Assembly (NCBI RefSeq): GCF_014636175.1
Contig: NZ_BMDW01000003.1
Coordinates: 186,001-250,000 of the forward strand
Direction of reading: 5' to 3'
From: Sphingomonas psychrolutea
Lineage (GTDB): Bacteria > Pseudomonadota > Alphaproteobacteria > Sphingomonadales > Sphingomonadaceae
Length of the DNA: 64,000 nt
In this document: positions 24,976 through 34,727 of the stretch, in pieces
How the letters are laid out: each line of letters begins with the position of its first letter
Numbering within the stretch: the stretch's first letter is position 1
Notes under the pieces: model-generated
What the model saw: the letters and a program-made list of their open reading frames with translations, nothing else
Told to the model about the DNA's origin: nothing
Databases searched by the model: none
Translations under genes and position numbers: made by a program

Positions 24976-26457
24976 TTATTTCTTGTTGAGCAAATTTTCG
25001 AAGCCCGGCGGGAGCTTGGTCTGGCCGCCGCCGAGGCCGGGAAGGCCACCACCGCCGCCGCTGAGCATCTTGGCCGGGTCGATCCCGCCCATTCCACCCA
25101 TGCCGCCGCCGCCCATTCCGCCGCCACCGCCGAACATCTTGGCCATGCCAGCGAGGCCGCCCATCTTCTTGATCTTCTTCATCGCGCCAGCCATTTCCTG
25201 GTGCATTTTGATCAATTTGTTGACGTCCTGAACCGTCGTGCCCGATCCCTTGGCGATCCGGATCTTGCGCTTGGCGTTAAGCAATTCGGGCTTGCGGCGT
25301 TCCTTGGGCGTCATCGACGTGATCATCGCGTCCATCCGCAGCAGCACCTTCTCGCCACCGACCGCATCGACTTGCGCCTGCGCCTTCTTCATGCCGGGGA
25401 TCATCCCCGCCAGCGCACCGATCCCGCCCATCCGCCGCATCTGCGTGAGCTGCCCGCGCAGATCGTCCATGTCGAACAGCCCCTTCTGGAGCCGCGCCGC
25501 CATCTTCTCGGCATCTTCAACCTGGATCGCCTCGGCCGCGCGTTCGACCAGGCCGACCACGTCGCCCATGCCGAGAATGCGGCCCGCAACGCGCTTCGGA
25601 TCGAACGCTTCCAGCGCGTCGAGCTTTTCGCCCATGCCCGCAAACTTGATCGGCTTGCCGGTCACCGCGCGCATCGACAGCGCCGCACCACCGCGCGCAT
25701 CGCCGTCCATGCGGGTCAGGACGATGCCAGTCAGCGGCACCTGATCCGAGAAGTTCTGCGCGACGTTGACCGCGTCCTGCCCGGTCAGCGCATCGACCAC
25801 GAGCAAGATCTCAGTTGGCTTGGTCACCTCGGCGACGGCGCGCATCTCGTCCATCAACGCCTGATCGACGTGGAGACGACCCGCGGTATCGAGCATCAGC
25901 ACGTCGAAGCCCTGCAGCTTCGCCGCCTGCACCGCGCGCCGCGCGATATCGACCGGCTGCTGGCCCTTGACGATCGGAAGCGTCTGCACGTCGGCTTGCG
26001 TGCCGAGCACCGCCAGCTGTTCCTGTGCATTCGGGCGGTTGACGTCGAGCGACGCCATCAACACCTTCTTGCCCTGCTTCTTGGCGAGCCGCAGCGCGAT
26101 CTTCGCGGTCGAGGTCGTCTTGCCCGACCCTTGCAGGCCAACCATCATGATGATCGCCGGCGGGGTCACGCCGAGCTCGAGTTCGACCGCATCCGCGCCG
26201 AGCATCTCGACCAGGGCGTCGTTGACGATCTTGACGACTTGCTGTCCCGGCGTGACCGAACGCAGGACGTTCTGCCCAACCGCAAGCTCGGTCGCCTTGT
26301 CGACGAAATCACGCGCAACAGGCAGCGCAACGTCGGCCTCGAGCAACGCAACGCGCACTTCGCGCATCGCCGCGCGCACGTCGGCCTCGGTCAGCGCACC
26401 GCGCCCCCGCAACCGATCGAACACACCGCCAAGACGGTCGCTCAGGCTCTCGAACAT
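24976..26457 (-). CDS. ffh: Signal recognition particle protein Ffh
   Basis: A 493-residue SRP54 GTPase that binds signal peptides on ribosomes with 4.5S RNA and hands them to FtsY. N-domain at 1-90; G-domain with [37 protein letters not shown] and [15 protein letters not shown]-domain with many Met residues ([19 protein letters not shown]). The C-terminus is a Gly/Met-rich tract ([16 protein letters not shown]). First gene of the ribosomal operon. The companion RNA (ffs, near 53.1 kb) and FtsY (29.7 kb) are also in this window. Confidence 0.98.
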   Translation of the reverse strand: MFESLSDRLGGVFDRLRGRGALTEADVRAAMREVRVALLEADVALPVARDFVDKATELAVGQNVLRSVTPGQQVVKIVNDALVEMLGADAVELELGVTPPAIIMMVGLQGSGKTTSTAKIALRLAKKQGKKVLMASLDVNRPNAQEQLAVLGTQADVQTLPIVKGQQPVDIARRAVQAAKLQGFDVLMLDTAGRLHVDQALMDEMRAVAEVTKPTEILLVVDALTGQDAVNVAQNFSDQVPLTGIVLTRMDGDARGGAALSMRAVTGKPIKFAGMGEKLDALEAFDPKRVAGRILGMGDVVGLVERAAEAIQVEDAEKMAARLQKGLFDMDDLRGQLTQMRRMGGIGALAGMIPGMKKAQAQVDAVGGEKVLLRMDAMITSMTPKERRKPELLNAKRKIRIAKGSGTTVQDVNKLIKMHQEMAGAMKKIKKMGGLAGMAKMFGGGGGMGGGGMGGMGGIDPAKMLSGGGGGLPGLGGGQTKLPPGFENLLNKK

Positions 26458-26687
26458 CCGAAAAAACCTTTCCAAACACCCGCGCCGACACCGTAACGCA
26501 AAGAACGCCGGCGGACGAAACCTCGTCGGCCGGCGTAGCCCGATGGGCAGCCTTCACGATCCCGTGCAGGAACGCTCGGCCGAGTCATTAGCGCAAGCGA
26601 AGCAATTGCGCAACCATCCGGCTTAACGCGATCTACATCGCTGGCGTGGAAAGAGAGCACCTTGCAAGGGGTGGGGCAGAAAGTGGC

Positions 26688-28331
26688 ATGATGGCCGAGA
26701 TTCGATCGAGCGATACACGATTTGGCGATCCGGTCGCGCCGCCCCCGGGTGCGCCACGCAGCGACATCTTGAACGGGGCGATCACGGTCGCCGCAATCCT
26801 GATGTTCGTCGGGATCGGCAGCGCGGTGCTGTCGACCACGGTGCAGCATTATTTCAATGGTGGTGCCGGAACCGACCAGACGCTCGTCATCGCGCTGCTG
26901 CTGAATGTCGCGTTGATCCTGTTCGGCTGGCGACGCCACCGCGAACTGGCGCACGAAGTCACGATCCGCACCGCCGCCGAGGAACGCGCGCAACAGCTTG
27001 CGTCGAAGGACCCGCTAACCGGCTTTCTCAATCGCCGCAGCCTGGCAGAGGACGGTGCCGCCATGTTCGTCCGCGCACAATCGCGCGGCAAGGCGATGGC
27101 GCTGCTGATGCTCGATCTCGATCATTTCAAGACCGTAAACGACATGTATGGCCACGCCACCGGCGACGCCTTGTTGCAACAGGTCGCCGTAGAGATCGCT
27201 GAGTCGATGCCCGGCGTCGCCCTCACCGCGCGCTTCGGCGGAGACGAATTCGCCTGCGCCTTCCTGTTCGACCCCACCCACCCCGCAACCGTCGAGCGCA
27301 TCGCTGAACAGCTCGTCAGCCGCCTTGCCCAGCCGTTCCAGGCAGACGGGCTGCAATTGCATATTTCAGCCTCGGTCGGGATCGCGCGATCGGATTTCGA
27401 TTGCGCCAGCATCGATGCGCTGATGCGCTCCGCCGACATCGCCATGTATGCCGCGAAGAATTCGGGCCGCAACCGCTTTGCCTGGTTCGACCTGTCGATG
27501 GAACGCGAGTTGCAAGCGCGCAACGATCTCGAAGTCGGTTTGCGCCACGCCATCCCCCGCGCCGAAATCGTCCCTTATTTCGAACAGCAGATCGACCTGA
27601 CGACCGGCCGCCTCAGCGGTTTTGAAGTGCTCGCGCGCTGGGATCATCCGACGCGCGGGCTGGTCGCCCCGGACGCGTTCATCCCGATTGCCGAGGAAAC
27701 CGGCATGATCGCCGATCTCTCGCTATCGATCATGCGTCAGGCGTTCGTCGCGGCAAAGGATTGGGACGCCGCGCTGTCGCTTTCGGTCAATATATCGCCG
27801 TGGCAGTTGAAGGATGCGTGGCTCGCGCAGAAAATCATCAAGGTCCTGACCGAAACCGGCTTCCCCGCGAGCCGGCTCGAGATCGAGATCACCGAAACCG
27901 CGTTGTTCGACAATCTCGCACTCGCGCAATCGACCGTCGGAAGCCTCAAAAATCAGGGCATCCGCCTCGCGCTCGACGATTTCGGCACCGGCTATTCCTC
28001 GCTGGCGCATTTGCGCGCATTGCCGTTCGATCAGATCAAGATCGACAAGAGCTTTATCATGTCGATGGGTGAAAATAGCGAAAGCGCCGCGATCGTGACC
28101 GCGATCACGCGCCTCGGCGACAGCCTCAGCTTGCCGATTACCGCCGAGGGGATCGAGAATGCCAGCATCGAGGAACGCCTGCGCGCGCTCGGCTGTGCCA
28201 AAGGCCAGGGGTATTTATATGGCCGCCCGACCAGCATCATGAACACGCGGCGTTTGTTAGCGGAGCGGCGCCTGCTGGCGGTGACGGTGGTGGAGGCGGT
28301 CGAGACTGCGGAAACGCGGCTGGCGGGGTAA
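26688..28331 (+). CDS. Membrane GGDEF-EAL cyclic-di-GMP enzyme
   Basis: A 547-residue bifunctional-type protein. Two N-terminal membrane helices (about 29-50 and 62-80), a short coiled linker, a GGDEF domain (DPLTGFLNRRSL..RFGGDEFACAF) and an EAL domain. In the latter the signature reads EVLAR, with ITETALFD, DDFGTGYSSLAHLRALPFDQIKIDKSFI and AEGIEN present, so key metal and catalytic residues look intact. It may make or degrade c-di-GMP. No dedicated sensor domain is seen. ATG at 26688 or 26691; a GTG at 26646 is also in frame. Confidence 0.93.
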   Translation: MMAEIRSSDTRFGDPVAPPPGAPRSDILNGAITVAAILMFVGIGSAVLSTTVQHYFNGGAGTDQTLVIALLLNVALILFGWRRHRELAHEVTIRTAAEERAQQLASKDPLTGFLNRRSLAEDGAAMFVRAQSRGKAMALLMLDLDHFKTVNDMYGHATGDALLQQVAVEIAESMPGVALTARFGGDEFACAFLFDPTHPATVERIAEQLVSRLAQPFQADGLQLHISASVGIARSDFDCASIDALMRSADIAMYAAKNSGRNRFAWFDLSMERELQARNDLEVGLRHAIPRAEIVPYFEQQIDLTTGRLSGFEVLARWDHPTRGLVAPDAFIPIAEETGMIADLSLSIMRQAFVAAKDWDAALSLSVNISPWQLKDAWLAQKIIKVLTETGFPASRLEIEITETALFDNLALAQSTVGSLKNQGIRLALDDFGTGYSSLAHLRALPFDQIKIDKSFIMSMGENSESAAIVTAITRLGDSLSLPITAEGIENASIEERLRALGCAKGQGYLYGRPTSIMNTRRLLAERRLLAVTVVEAVETAETRLAG

Positions 28332-28403
28332 ACCGCTCAGCCCTCCGCCCCCCCTGTCATCCCCGCATGGACTTCGCCCGCCCCCGCCCTTAGATCGCGG
28401 GCA

Positions 28404-29735
28404 ATGTCCGGTCCGCATATCATCAGTCTGGGTTGTCGCCTGAACATCGCCGAAAGCGAAGCGATCCGCGCGCTCACGGCGGGGCGCGATAATCTGGTCG
28501 TGGTCAACAGTTGCGCCGTCACCAACGGCGCGGTTGCCGAAACACGCAAGGCCGTCCGCCGTGCGCGGGCCGATCATCCGGGCGCGCAAATCGTCGTCAC
28601 CGGCTGCGCGGCGCAGATCGACCCCGTTGGCTTCGCGGCGATGCCCGAGGTCGACCGCGTCATCGGCAATGCCGAGAAATTGCTGCCCGAAGCGTGGCGA
28701 TCAAACGATACGATCCTGGTCGGCGACATCATGCAGATCCGCGACACCGCGCCGCACCTTGCTCCGGCGTTCGGCGCGCACGCCCGCGCCTTTGTGGAAG
28801 TGCAGAATGGCTGCGACCATCGCTGCACCTTCTGCATCATTCCGTTCGGACGCGGCAACAGCCGCTCGGTTCCTGCCGGCGCGGTGATCGATCGCATCGC
28901 TGCGTTAGTAGAGGCTGGCCACCGCGAGATCGTGCTGACCGGCGTCGACTTGACCAGCTATGGTCCCGATCTTCCGGGCGCGCCGACGTTGGGGATGCTG
29001 GTCGAACGCATCCTCCGGCACGTCCCTGCGCTCGAACGCCTGCGCCTGTCCTCGCTCGACGGGATCGAGATTGACGATCGTCTGTTCGCGCTGCTGACGC
29101 AGGAAGCGCGCGTGATGCCGCACGTCCATCTCTCGCTGCAGGCGGGCAATGACATGATCCTGAAGCGGATGAAGCGCCGTCACGCGCGGGCCGAGAGCGT
29201 GACGCTGGTCGAGCGCCTGAAAACCGCGCGTCCCGACATCGCGATCGGCGCGGATTTGATCGCAGGCTTCCCGACCGAGGACGACGCGATGTTCGCCGAC
29301 ACGCTCGCGCTGATCGACGATTGCGACGTGGTCCATGCGCACATTTTCCCCTATTCGGAGCGCGACGGCACGCCCGCCGCGCGGATGCCGCAAGTGCCGG
29401 TGGCGTTGCGCAAGGCGCGCGCGGCGGCGTTGCGCGCGGCCGGTGCGCGGCGCAAGGCCGCGTGGCTGGCTGGGCTGATCGGCACCACCCAGACTGTGCT
29501 GGTCGAGCGTCCGGGAGACCGCGGCCATGCCGGGAATTTCGCGGAGGTGCGGTTTGAGACGGGCGCGGTCGGTAGCGTTCAAAACGTCCTGATCACCGCC
29601 ACGACCGACACCCATCTCCTGGCGCCCTCCCGTCATCCCAGCGAAAGCTGGGACCTCCGCGAGGCGGAGGCGCGGTCCGAACCACGAGACCCCAGCCTTT
29701 GCTGGGGTGACGTAAAGGTAAAAACCCACGCATGA
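28404..29735 (+). CDS. mtaB: tRNA t6A37 methylthiotransferase MtaB, with repeat-encoded C-terminus
   Basis: A 443-residue radical-SAM enzyme that converts t6A to ms2t6A at position 37 of tRNAs. The N-terminal UPF0004 cysteines are in SLGCRLN, NSCAVTNG and VTGCAAQ; the radical-SAM cluster is CDHRCTFC. A TRAM-like end follows. Residues about 410-437 are encoded by a palindromic repeat (29631-29712) and read as RHPSESWDLREAEARSEPRD and beyond, unlike the family. Its stop overlaps the ftsY start by ATGA. The ribosome-binding site is weak. Confidence 0.95.
   Translation: MSGPHIISLGCRLNIAESEAIRALTAGRDNLVVVNSCAVTNGAVAETRKAVRRARADHPGAQIVVTGCAAQIDPVGFAAMPEVDRVIGNAEKLLPEAWRSNDTILVGDIMQIRDTAPHLAPAFGAHARAFVEVQNGCDHRCTFCIIPFGRGNSRSVPAGAVIDRIAALVEAGHREIVLTGVDLTSYGPDLPGAPTLGMLVERILRHVPALERLRLSSLDGIEIDDRLFALLTQEARVMPHVHLSLQAGNDMILKRMKRRHARAESVTLVERLKTARPDIAIGADLIAGFPTEDDAMFADTLALIDDCDVVHAHIFPYSERDGTPAARMPQVPVALRKARAAALRAAGARRKAAWLAGLIGTTQTVLVERPGDRGHAGNFAEVRFETGAVGSVQNVLITATTDTHLLAPSRHPSESWDLREAEARSEPRDPSLCWGDVKVKTHA
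29631..29712. repeat. Palindromic repeat inside the 3' end of mtaB
   Basis: An 82-bp element. The left end GTCATCCCAGCGAAAGCTGG and right end CCAGCCTTTGCTGGGGTGAC are inverted copies, each able to form its own hairpin. It is translated in the mtaB frame. The unit resembles the element at 37703-37805 and the one cut by the right window edge. Confidence 0.85.
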
Positions 29736-30661
29736 CCCCAAGTTGGCACGAAAAACTCCTCGGTGGGTTCAAACGCACCTCGGATCGGCTGATCGGCAAT
29801 CTCGCCGGTCTCGGCACCGGACCGCTCGACAAGACGACGCTCGACGAGATCGAGGACGCGCTGATCGCCTCGGACCTCGGCCCCGAAACCGCCGCGCGCA
29901 TCCGTCAGCGCCTGTCGACGGGCGTGTTCGAACGCGACATGGAGGAACTCGGCATCCGCTTGGTCGTCGCCGAGGAAATCGAAAAAGTGCTCGATACGGT
30001 TGCCAAACCGCTTGAAATCACTGGCTTCCCGCGGCCGCACGTCATCCTCGTGATCGGCGTCAATGGCTCTGGCAAGACCACGACCATCGCCAAGCTCGCC
30101 CACCTGCTGAAGGAACAGGATTACGGCGTCATGCTCGCGGCAGGCGACACCTTCCGCGCCGCCGCGATCGGCCAGCTCGCCACCTGGGCCGAGCGCGCGG
30201 GCGTGCCGATCATCAGCGGCAAGGAAGGCGGCGATGCGGCGGGGATCGTCTATGAAGCCGTCAAGCAAGCCACCGCCACCGGCATCGACGTGCTGATCGT
30301 CGACACCGCCGGACGCCTGCAGAACAAGCGCGAGCTGATGGACGAACTCTCCAAGATCCGCCGTGTGCTCGGGCGGATCAATCCCGATTCACCGCACGAC
30401 GTGCTGCTCGTGCTCGACGCGACCACCGGGCAAAATGCGCTCAATCAGATCGAAGTCTTCAAGCAGGATGCGGGCGTCACCGGACTCGTCATGACCAAGC
30501 TCGACGGCACCGCGCGCGGCGGCGTGCTCGTCGCGGCGGCCGAGAAATACGGCTTGCCGATCCACGCGATCGGCATCGGCGAGGGCATGGGCGATTTGCG
30601 CCCGTTCGATGCGAACGAGGTTGCGCGGATCATCGCAGGTGTAGAAGGCGTGCGGCGATGA
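29732..30661 (+). CDS. ftsY: SRP receptor FtsY
   Basis: A 309-residue SRP GTPase that receives Ffh-ribosome complexes at the membrane. The NG domain is complete: [47 protein letters not shown] and [16 protein letters not shown]. The acidic A-domain of E. coli FtsY is missing, as in many alphaproteobacteria; membrane contact would depend on the N-terminal amphipathic helix ([15 protein letters not shown]). ATGA overlaps on both sides link it to mtaB and yciB. Confidence 0.97.
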   Translation: MTPSWHEKLLGGFKRTSDRLIGNLAGLGTGPLDKTTLDEIEDALIASDLGPETAARIRQRLSTGVFERDMEELGIRLVVAEEIEKVLDTVAKPLEITGFPRPHVILVIGVNGSGKTTTIAKLAHLLKEQDYGVMLAAGDTFRAAAIGQLATWAERAGVPIISGKEGGDAAGIVYEAVKQATATGIDVLIVDTAGRLQNKRELMDELSKIRRVLGRINPDSPHDVLLVLDATTGQNALNQIEVFKQDAGVTGLVMTKLDGTARGGVLVAAAEKYGLPIHAIGIGEGMGDLRPFDANEVARIIAGVEGVRR

Positions 30662-31281
30662 GCATCTCCCCCTCCGCTAGGCCCCCTTTGGGGGCTGGTC
30701 AGCGCCTCGCGATCGATATCGGCCCGATCGCGATCTTCTTTCTGGTCAATTATCTGACGCCGGGGCTGGATCTCGTGAAGCTGCTTGCGGGCACGGCCGC
30801 GTTCATGATCGCGAGCATCGCCGCGATGATCTACTCGCTGATCCGCACCGGGCGGATTTCGCCGATGCTGTGGCTGACCGGCACACTGGTGCTCGTGTTC
30901 GGCGGGCTGACGCTGTATTTCCACAATAAGGACTTCATCCAGATCAAACCGACCGTCATCTATGCGATGCTGTCGGCGATTCTGGTATTCGGCCTCGCTA
31001 CCGGGCGGCCCTTTCTCAGCCTGTTTCTCGAGGCCGCCTATCCGGGTTTAAGCGATGCCGGTTGGCGGCGGCTCACGATCAACTGGGCGGTTTTCTTCGC
31101 GTTTCTCGCGGTGCTCAACGAAATCGTCCGGCATGAATTCAGTTATGGTTTCTGGCTCGGTTTCAAACTGTGGGGGGTAATCCCGCTCACCGTGCTCTTC
31201 GCCTTCGCCAACATACCGATGCTGATGAAATACGGCTTCAGCGTGCAGGACGACGACGTTCCGATCCCGCCAGAAGGCTGA
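30658..31281 (+). CDS. Inner-membrane protein YciB / septation protein IspZ family
   Basis: A 207-residue polytopic membrane protein with about five helices. Family motifs: DIGPIAIFFLVNY, FGGLTLYFHNKDFIQIKPTVIYAML, LTINWAVFFAFLAVLNEIVRH and FWLGFKLWGVIPLTVLFAFANIPM. YciB proteins influence envelope and division protein assembly; the exact activity is unknown. Its start overlaps the ftsY stop by ATGA, completing an mtaB-ftsY-yciB operon. Confidence 0.95.
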   Translation: MSISPSARPPLGAGQRLAIDIGPIAIFFLVNYLTPGLDLVKLLAGTAAFMIASIAAMIYSLIRTGRISPMLWLTGTLVLVFGGLTLYFHNKDFIQIKPTVIYAMLSAILVFGLATGRPFLSLFLEAAYPGLSDAGWRRLTINWAVFFAFLAVLNEIVRHEFSYGFWLGFKLWGVIPLTVLFAFANIPMLMKYGFSVQDDDVPIPPEG

Positions 31282-31302
31282 ACGCACGCCATATCCTGGC
31301 GC

Positions 31303-31338
31303 TTTTATACCACCACCATCGATTTTATATCACCATCG
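31303..31338. promoter_or_regulatory. AT-rich tandem direct repeat before the glycosyltransferase
   Basis: Two copies of TTTTATAYCACCA followed by TCG stand head to tail (31303-31321 and 31323-31338) in the 116-bp gap upstream of the glycosyltransferase gene. TTATAC and TTATAT could act as -10 elements, or the repeats may be a regulator site. No known consensus was recognised. Confidence 0.35.
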
Positions 31339-31397
31339 TCGTTACGGATGCGCGTTCTGCTATGGCAACGCCTGTGATTGTGGAGCAGGAGCACCAC

Positions 31398-32126
31398 ATG
31401 AATAACCCCCGACCAAGAACGATCAGCCTGGTAATCCCGGCCTATAACGAAGAAGCCTATCTGCCCGCCTGCCTCGATGCGGTGTTGCGGAACGTGGCCG
31501 ACAAGGCGCTGGAAATCATTGTCGTCGACAATAACAGCACCGATGGCACGAAGCAGGTGGTCGAACGCTACCCAACGGTCAAATATGTGTTCGAGCCGGT
31601 CAAGGGCATAACGCGCGCGCGCCAGCGGGGCTTGCTGAGCGCGACCGGGGATATCGTCGCTTATGTCGATGCCGACACGCTGCCGCCACCCGGCTGGATC
31701 GAGCAGATCGCGCGCAATTTTGCGGAGGACAGCAACCTTGCCTGCCTGTCAGGCCCGTACAGTTTTTACGATTTGAGCGGAATAAAAGACAAGATTTCGA
31801 CCGGCTGGTTCGTAACAGCGCGGCCGCTTTATGCCCTGACCGGCTTTATGATGGTCGGCGGCAATTTCGCGATCCCACGCGAAACCCTCCACAAAATGGG
31901 TGGGTTCGACGACACGATCGAATTTTACGGCGAGGATGCCGATATCGCGAAACGCGCGAAAAAGTTCGGGAAAGTGCTGTTTTCGCCGTCGTTGGTAATG
32001 CCCACATCGGGACGACGATTGAAGAAGCAGGGCCTGCTCAAAATGGCGGGCCTGTATTTCATCAACTATCTGTCGATCGTGTTTCGCAGCAAGCCCGCGA
32101 CACAGGGGTATCAGGATATTCGTTAG
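31398..32126 (+). CDS. Family 2 glycosyltransferase
   Basis: A 242-residue GT-A fold enzyme. SLVIPAYNEEAYLPACLDAVL and VVDNNSTDGT bind the nucleotide-sugar; the metal motif is DADTLPPPGW; MMVGGNFAIPRETL and FYGEDADIAKRAKKFG follow the usual acceptor pattern. A short amphipathic C-terminus (FINYLSIVFRSK) may touch the membrane. The acceptor is unknown. The ATG with AGGAG 8 nt upstream is preferred over an in-frame ATG at 31362. Stands alone. Confidence 0.88.
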   Translation: MNNPRPRTISLVIPAYNEEAYLPACLDAVLRNVADKALEIIVVDNNSTDGTKQVVERYPTVKYVFEPVKGITRARQRGLLSATGDIVAYVDADTLPPPGWIEQIARNFAEDSNLACLSGPYSFYDLSGIKDKISTGWFVTARPLYALTGFMMVGGNFAIPRETLHKMGGFDDTIEFYGEDADIAKRAKKFGKVLFSPSLVMPTSGRRLKKQGLLKMAGLYFINYLSIVFRSKPATQGYQDIR

Positions 32127-32179
32127 CCTGGCCGGAGACCGGGCATCCCTTCCCCGAAGGACCGGTGCGCTGGTGTGGG

Positions 32180-32902
32180 CTATCGCTTCGTAACAAACGA
32201 AAACATGAGCACGCTCAACGGTCGCGGCCCGCGTTCGCGCGTCTTGAGATCAATCGCAAAATAGTCGCTGGTGCGCCAGAAACTGGGATCGGTCACCACC
32301 ACCCAAGTTCCCGCCGCGTACCCGGCTCCGGGCGCCGTGACCACCATCCAACGCTTCAAACCACGGTCCGGATAGCCATTCCACAGCCACTGCGACCAGT
32401 TCGGGCGTACTGGTACGCCATTCGGATGCCCGACATGGCGCTGCGTACCCGGCCCGCCGACCAGCGCATTGATGCGATCGGTCAGCATCGCAGGATCATG
32501 GCTACCAACCACCACAAGCGTGCAGCGCTGCTCAACCAGATGCTCGGGCAATCGCAGGGTTTCAAACTTGAGCAATAGCGTTCGGCCAGATGCCGGGTCG
32601 GTCAGCCCGAACGCCGGCACGTCCGGATCTGTGACATGGAATTGGGCGCGCGCATCGTCCTCTAGCGGGACCCAACTATGGTCGCGATCGGGTACCGCGA
32701 ACCGCCGATTCGTGCGTACCGGATCGAAGCAAAGGCGCTGCAAATAGGCGACCGGTTCGAGCAAAGGCGGCCGTGGCCCGCGCCGTGCCCGCACAACGAT
32801 ATCCCCCACCTGGTCCTCGACCAGTGATGGCGGCGGGCCACTTTGCGCCAGCAACGGATTGGCGCAGAGCGCGAGCAAGAGACCCGAGAGGATCCGTCGC
32901 AT
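32180..32902 (-). CDS. Exported protein of unknown function
   Basis: A 240-residue protein with a clear signal peptide (residues 1-20, cleavage near ANPLLAQ). The mature part is rich in Pro, Asp and Trp and has two Cys (LQRLCFDP, EQRCTLVV) that could form a disulfide. Segments such as PNWSQWLWNGYPDRGLKRWMVV and GTWVVVTDPSFWRTSDYFAID recall no family known to me. A GTG sits directly before the ATG. It is 18 nt downstream of sodB on the same strand, so it may be co-transcribed. Confidence 0.75.
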   Translation of the reverse strand: MRRILSGLLLALCANPLLAQSGPPPSLVEDQVGDIVVRARRGPRPPLLEPVAYLQRLCFDPVRTNRRFAVPDRDHSWVPLEDDARAQFHVTDPDVPAFGLTDPASGRTLLLKFETLRLPEHLVEQRCTLVVVGSHDPAMLTDRINALVGGPGTQRHVGHPNGVPVRPNWSQWLWNGYPDRGLKRWMVVTAPGAGYAAGTWVVVTDPSFWRTSDYFAIDLKTRERGPRPLSVLMFSFVTKR

Positions 32903-32920
32903 CACGTCTGCGCCACCTAT

Positions 32921-33532
32921 TCAGGCCGCCGTATCCTCGAAGCGCTTGCCGGCTTCATCCCAGTTCACGACATTCCACCACGCCTTCAAATAGCCGGGGC
33001 GGTCGTTCATATACGTCAGGTAATAAGCGTGTTCCCACACGTCGTTGGCGAGGATCGGCGTGCCCTTGTCCTTGGCATCGTCCATCAACGGATTGTCCTG
33101 GTTGGGGGTCGACACGACCTTCAGCGCGCCGCTGTCATCCTTGATCACCCACGCCCAGCCCGAACCGAACTGCCCGGCACCCTTGCCGTTGAAATCGTCC
33201 TTCAACTTGTCGAGGCCGCCATAAGCGTCGATCGCCTCGGCTAGCTTGCCCGACGGCTGCGTAGTGCCGGCCGGTGCCATGATCTTCCAGAAAAAGTCGT
33301 GATTCCAGAAACCACCGCCATTGTTGCGCACCAGCGGCGGCAACGTCGAGATCATCCCGAGGATTTCCTCGATCGTCTTGCCTTCCAGCTTGGGGTCAGC
33401 AGCGACGCCCTCGTTCAGCTTGGCAGTGTAAGCGGCGTGATGCTTGTCGTGGTGGAAAGTCATCGTCTCCTTCGAGATCGTCGGTTCCAGCGCGTCATAC
33501 GCATAAGGCAGCGGGGGAAGTTCGAACGCCAT
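32921..33532 (-). CDS. sodB: Superoxide dismutase, Fe/Mn family
   Basis: A 203-residue cytosolic enzyme that turns superoxide into peroxide and oxygen. Metal ligands are in FHHDKHHAAY, WNHDFFW and VWEHAYYLTY..RPGYLKAWWNVVNWDEAGKRF. The GGGFWNHDFFWKIM and AGQFGSGWAWV segments favour the iron type. AGGAG about 10 nt before the ATG marks the start. It lies downstream of pspF on the same strand with a 67-nt gap. Confidence 0.96.
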   Translation of the reverse strand: MAFELPPLPYAYDALEPTISKETMTFHHDKHHAAYTAKLNEGVAADPKLEGKTIEEILGMISTLPPLVRNNGGGFWNHDFFWKIMAPAGTTQPSGKLAEAIDAYGGLDKLKDDFNGKGAGQFGSGWAWVIKDDSGALKVVSTPNQDNPLMDDAKDKGTPILANDVWEHAYYLTYMNDRPGYLKAWWNVVNWDEAGKRFEDTAA

Positions 33533-33599
33533 GGGGTCTTCTCCTAAGATAACTCGAATAGGCAAACGTTGCGCCCAGCAAATGGGTCCGGTCGCGTCG

Positions 33600-34637
33600 T
33601 TACGCAACCGATTCTGCGGCTGCGCCTGAAATCAGGTTGTGACGCTTCAACGCGTGGCGCAACTGGTCGTAACTCAGCCCCAGCGCTTCGGCGGTCGCGC
33701 GCTGGTTGAAGCGGTTTTCGGCGAGCGCGCCTTGCAGCAATTCGTATTCGAAGCGCGCCAGGCGGGATTTGTAATCCATCGGTCCCGTCTCGGTCACGGT
33801 CGCCACGGGCACCGAAGCCACCTGCTCCGCCACCGCAACGGCCGCTGGCGTCGATGTGACCGGGCGATGCGGCGAATGGAACGGATCGAACTGGATCGCG
33901 TCGATCGGACCGTCCGCGTCCCAGCGATACACCGCGCGCTCCACCACGTTGCGCAATTCGCGGACGTTACCCGGCCATTGATACGCCATCAGCGCAGCCT
34001 CCGCCGCCCGCGTAAAGCCCGGCCACCCGTCGCGCTGCAGCTCCGATGCCATCCGCCGCCCGAAATGCTCGGCCAGCACCAGCACATCGTCGACCCGCGC
34101 ACGCAAGGGCGGCAAGGTCACCACCTCGAAGCTCAGCCGGTCGAGCAAATCGGCGCGAAATTGATGCCGCGCGACCTTGTCGGGCAAATGCTCGTTGGTT
34201 GCCGCCACGATCCGCACATCGACCCGCATCGGCCGCGACGACCCGATCCGCGTCACCTCGCCATATTCGACCGCGCGGAGCAGCCGGTCCTGTGCCGCCA
34301 TCGACAGCGTGCCGAGCTCGTCAAGGAACAGCGTGCCATGATGCGCTTCCTCGAACCGCCCTGCCCGCGCCTTGGTCGCGCCGGTAAAGGCACCCGCTTC
34401 ATGCCCGAACAGCTCGGCCTCGATCAGCGTCTCGGGAAGTGCCGCGCAATTCATGATGACCAAAGGCTGATCCCAGCGCGGGCTCAGCCGGTGAAGACGC
34501 TCGGCAACGAGCTCCTTGCCGGTGCCGCGCTCGCCGATCACGAGCACCGGCCGGTCCAGCGCCGCTGCGCGGCTGGCGAGTTCGAGCGCGTCAAGGAACG
34601 CGCTCGATTGCCCAATCACATGATGCGTCCGCTCCAT
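33600..34637 (-). CDS. pspF: Sigma-54-dependent activator PspF
   Basis: A 345-residue bacterial enhancer-binding protein without a regulatory domain, the PspF hallmark. The AAA+ domain begins at once: VLVIGERGTGKELVAERLH (Walker A), ELFGHEAGAFTGAT (GAFTGA loop for sigma-54), GTLFLDELGTLS (Walker B), WPGNVRELRNVVERAVYRW. The C-terminal Fis-type helix-turn-helix is NQRATAEALGLSYDQLRHAL. An inserted Ala/Val/Thr-rich linker at about 255-290 is longer than in E. coli. Divergent from the psp operon, which carries a sigma-54 promoter. PspA would inhibit it. Confidence 0.93.
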   Translation of the reverse strand: MERTHHVIGQSSAFLDALELASRAAALDRPVLVIGERGTGKELVAERLHRLSPRWDQPLVIMNCAALPETLIEAELFGHEAGAFTGATKARAGRFEEAHHGTLFLDELGTLSMAAQDRLLRAVEYGEVTRIGSSRPMRVDVRIVAATNEHLPDKVARHQFRADLLDRLSFEVVTLPPLRARVDDVLVLAEHFGRRMASELQRDGWPGFTRAAEAALMAYQWPGNVRELRNVVERAVYRWDADGPIDAIQFDPFHSPHRPVTSTPAAVAVAEQVASVPVATVTETGPMDYKSRLARFEYELLQGALAENRFNQRATAEALGLSYDQLRHALKRHNLISGAAAESVA

Positions 34638-34640
34638 TCC

Positions 34641-34669
34641 CAAGGCTTGGCGTAAAATCCCAAGCCTTG
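34641..34669. promoter_or_regulatory. Inverted repeat, candidate PspF upstream activating site
   Basis: CAAGGCTTGG (34641-34650) and CCAAGCCTTG (34660-34669) are perfect 10-bp arms with a 9-nt spacer. The centre lies about 75 bp before the -24 element of the psp promoter, in the range of the PspF sites in E. coli, and directly next to pspF. Confidence 0.6.
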
Positions 34670-34727
34670 ACAAGTCGGATTTTCGTTCATCTGGCAGAAA
34701 GGCACGGAAATCCGCCATTTTTGAAAC

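Noticed and set aside
24967..26496. Open frame of over 500 codons on the plus strand opposite ffh
   Set aside because: It is the antisense of a certain gene; its composition is His/Arg/Leu-rich without any family motif, as expected in GC-rich DNA.
27600..27640. EVL in place of EAL in the c-di-GMP protein as a sign of inactivity
   Set aside because: The family pattern is ExLxR; other catalytic and metal residues (TE, DDFGTGYSS, K, E in AEGIE) are present.
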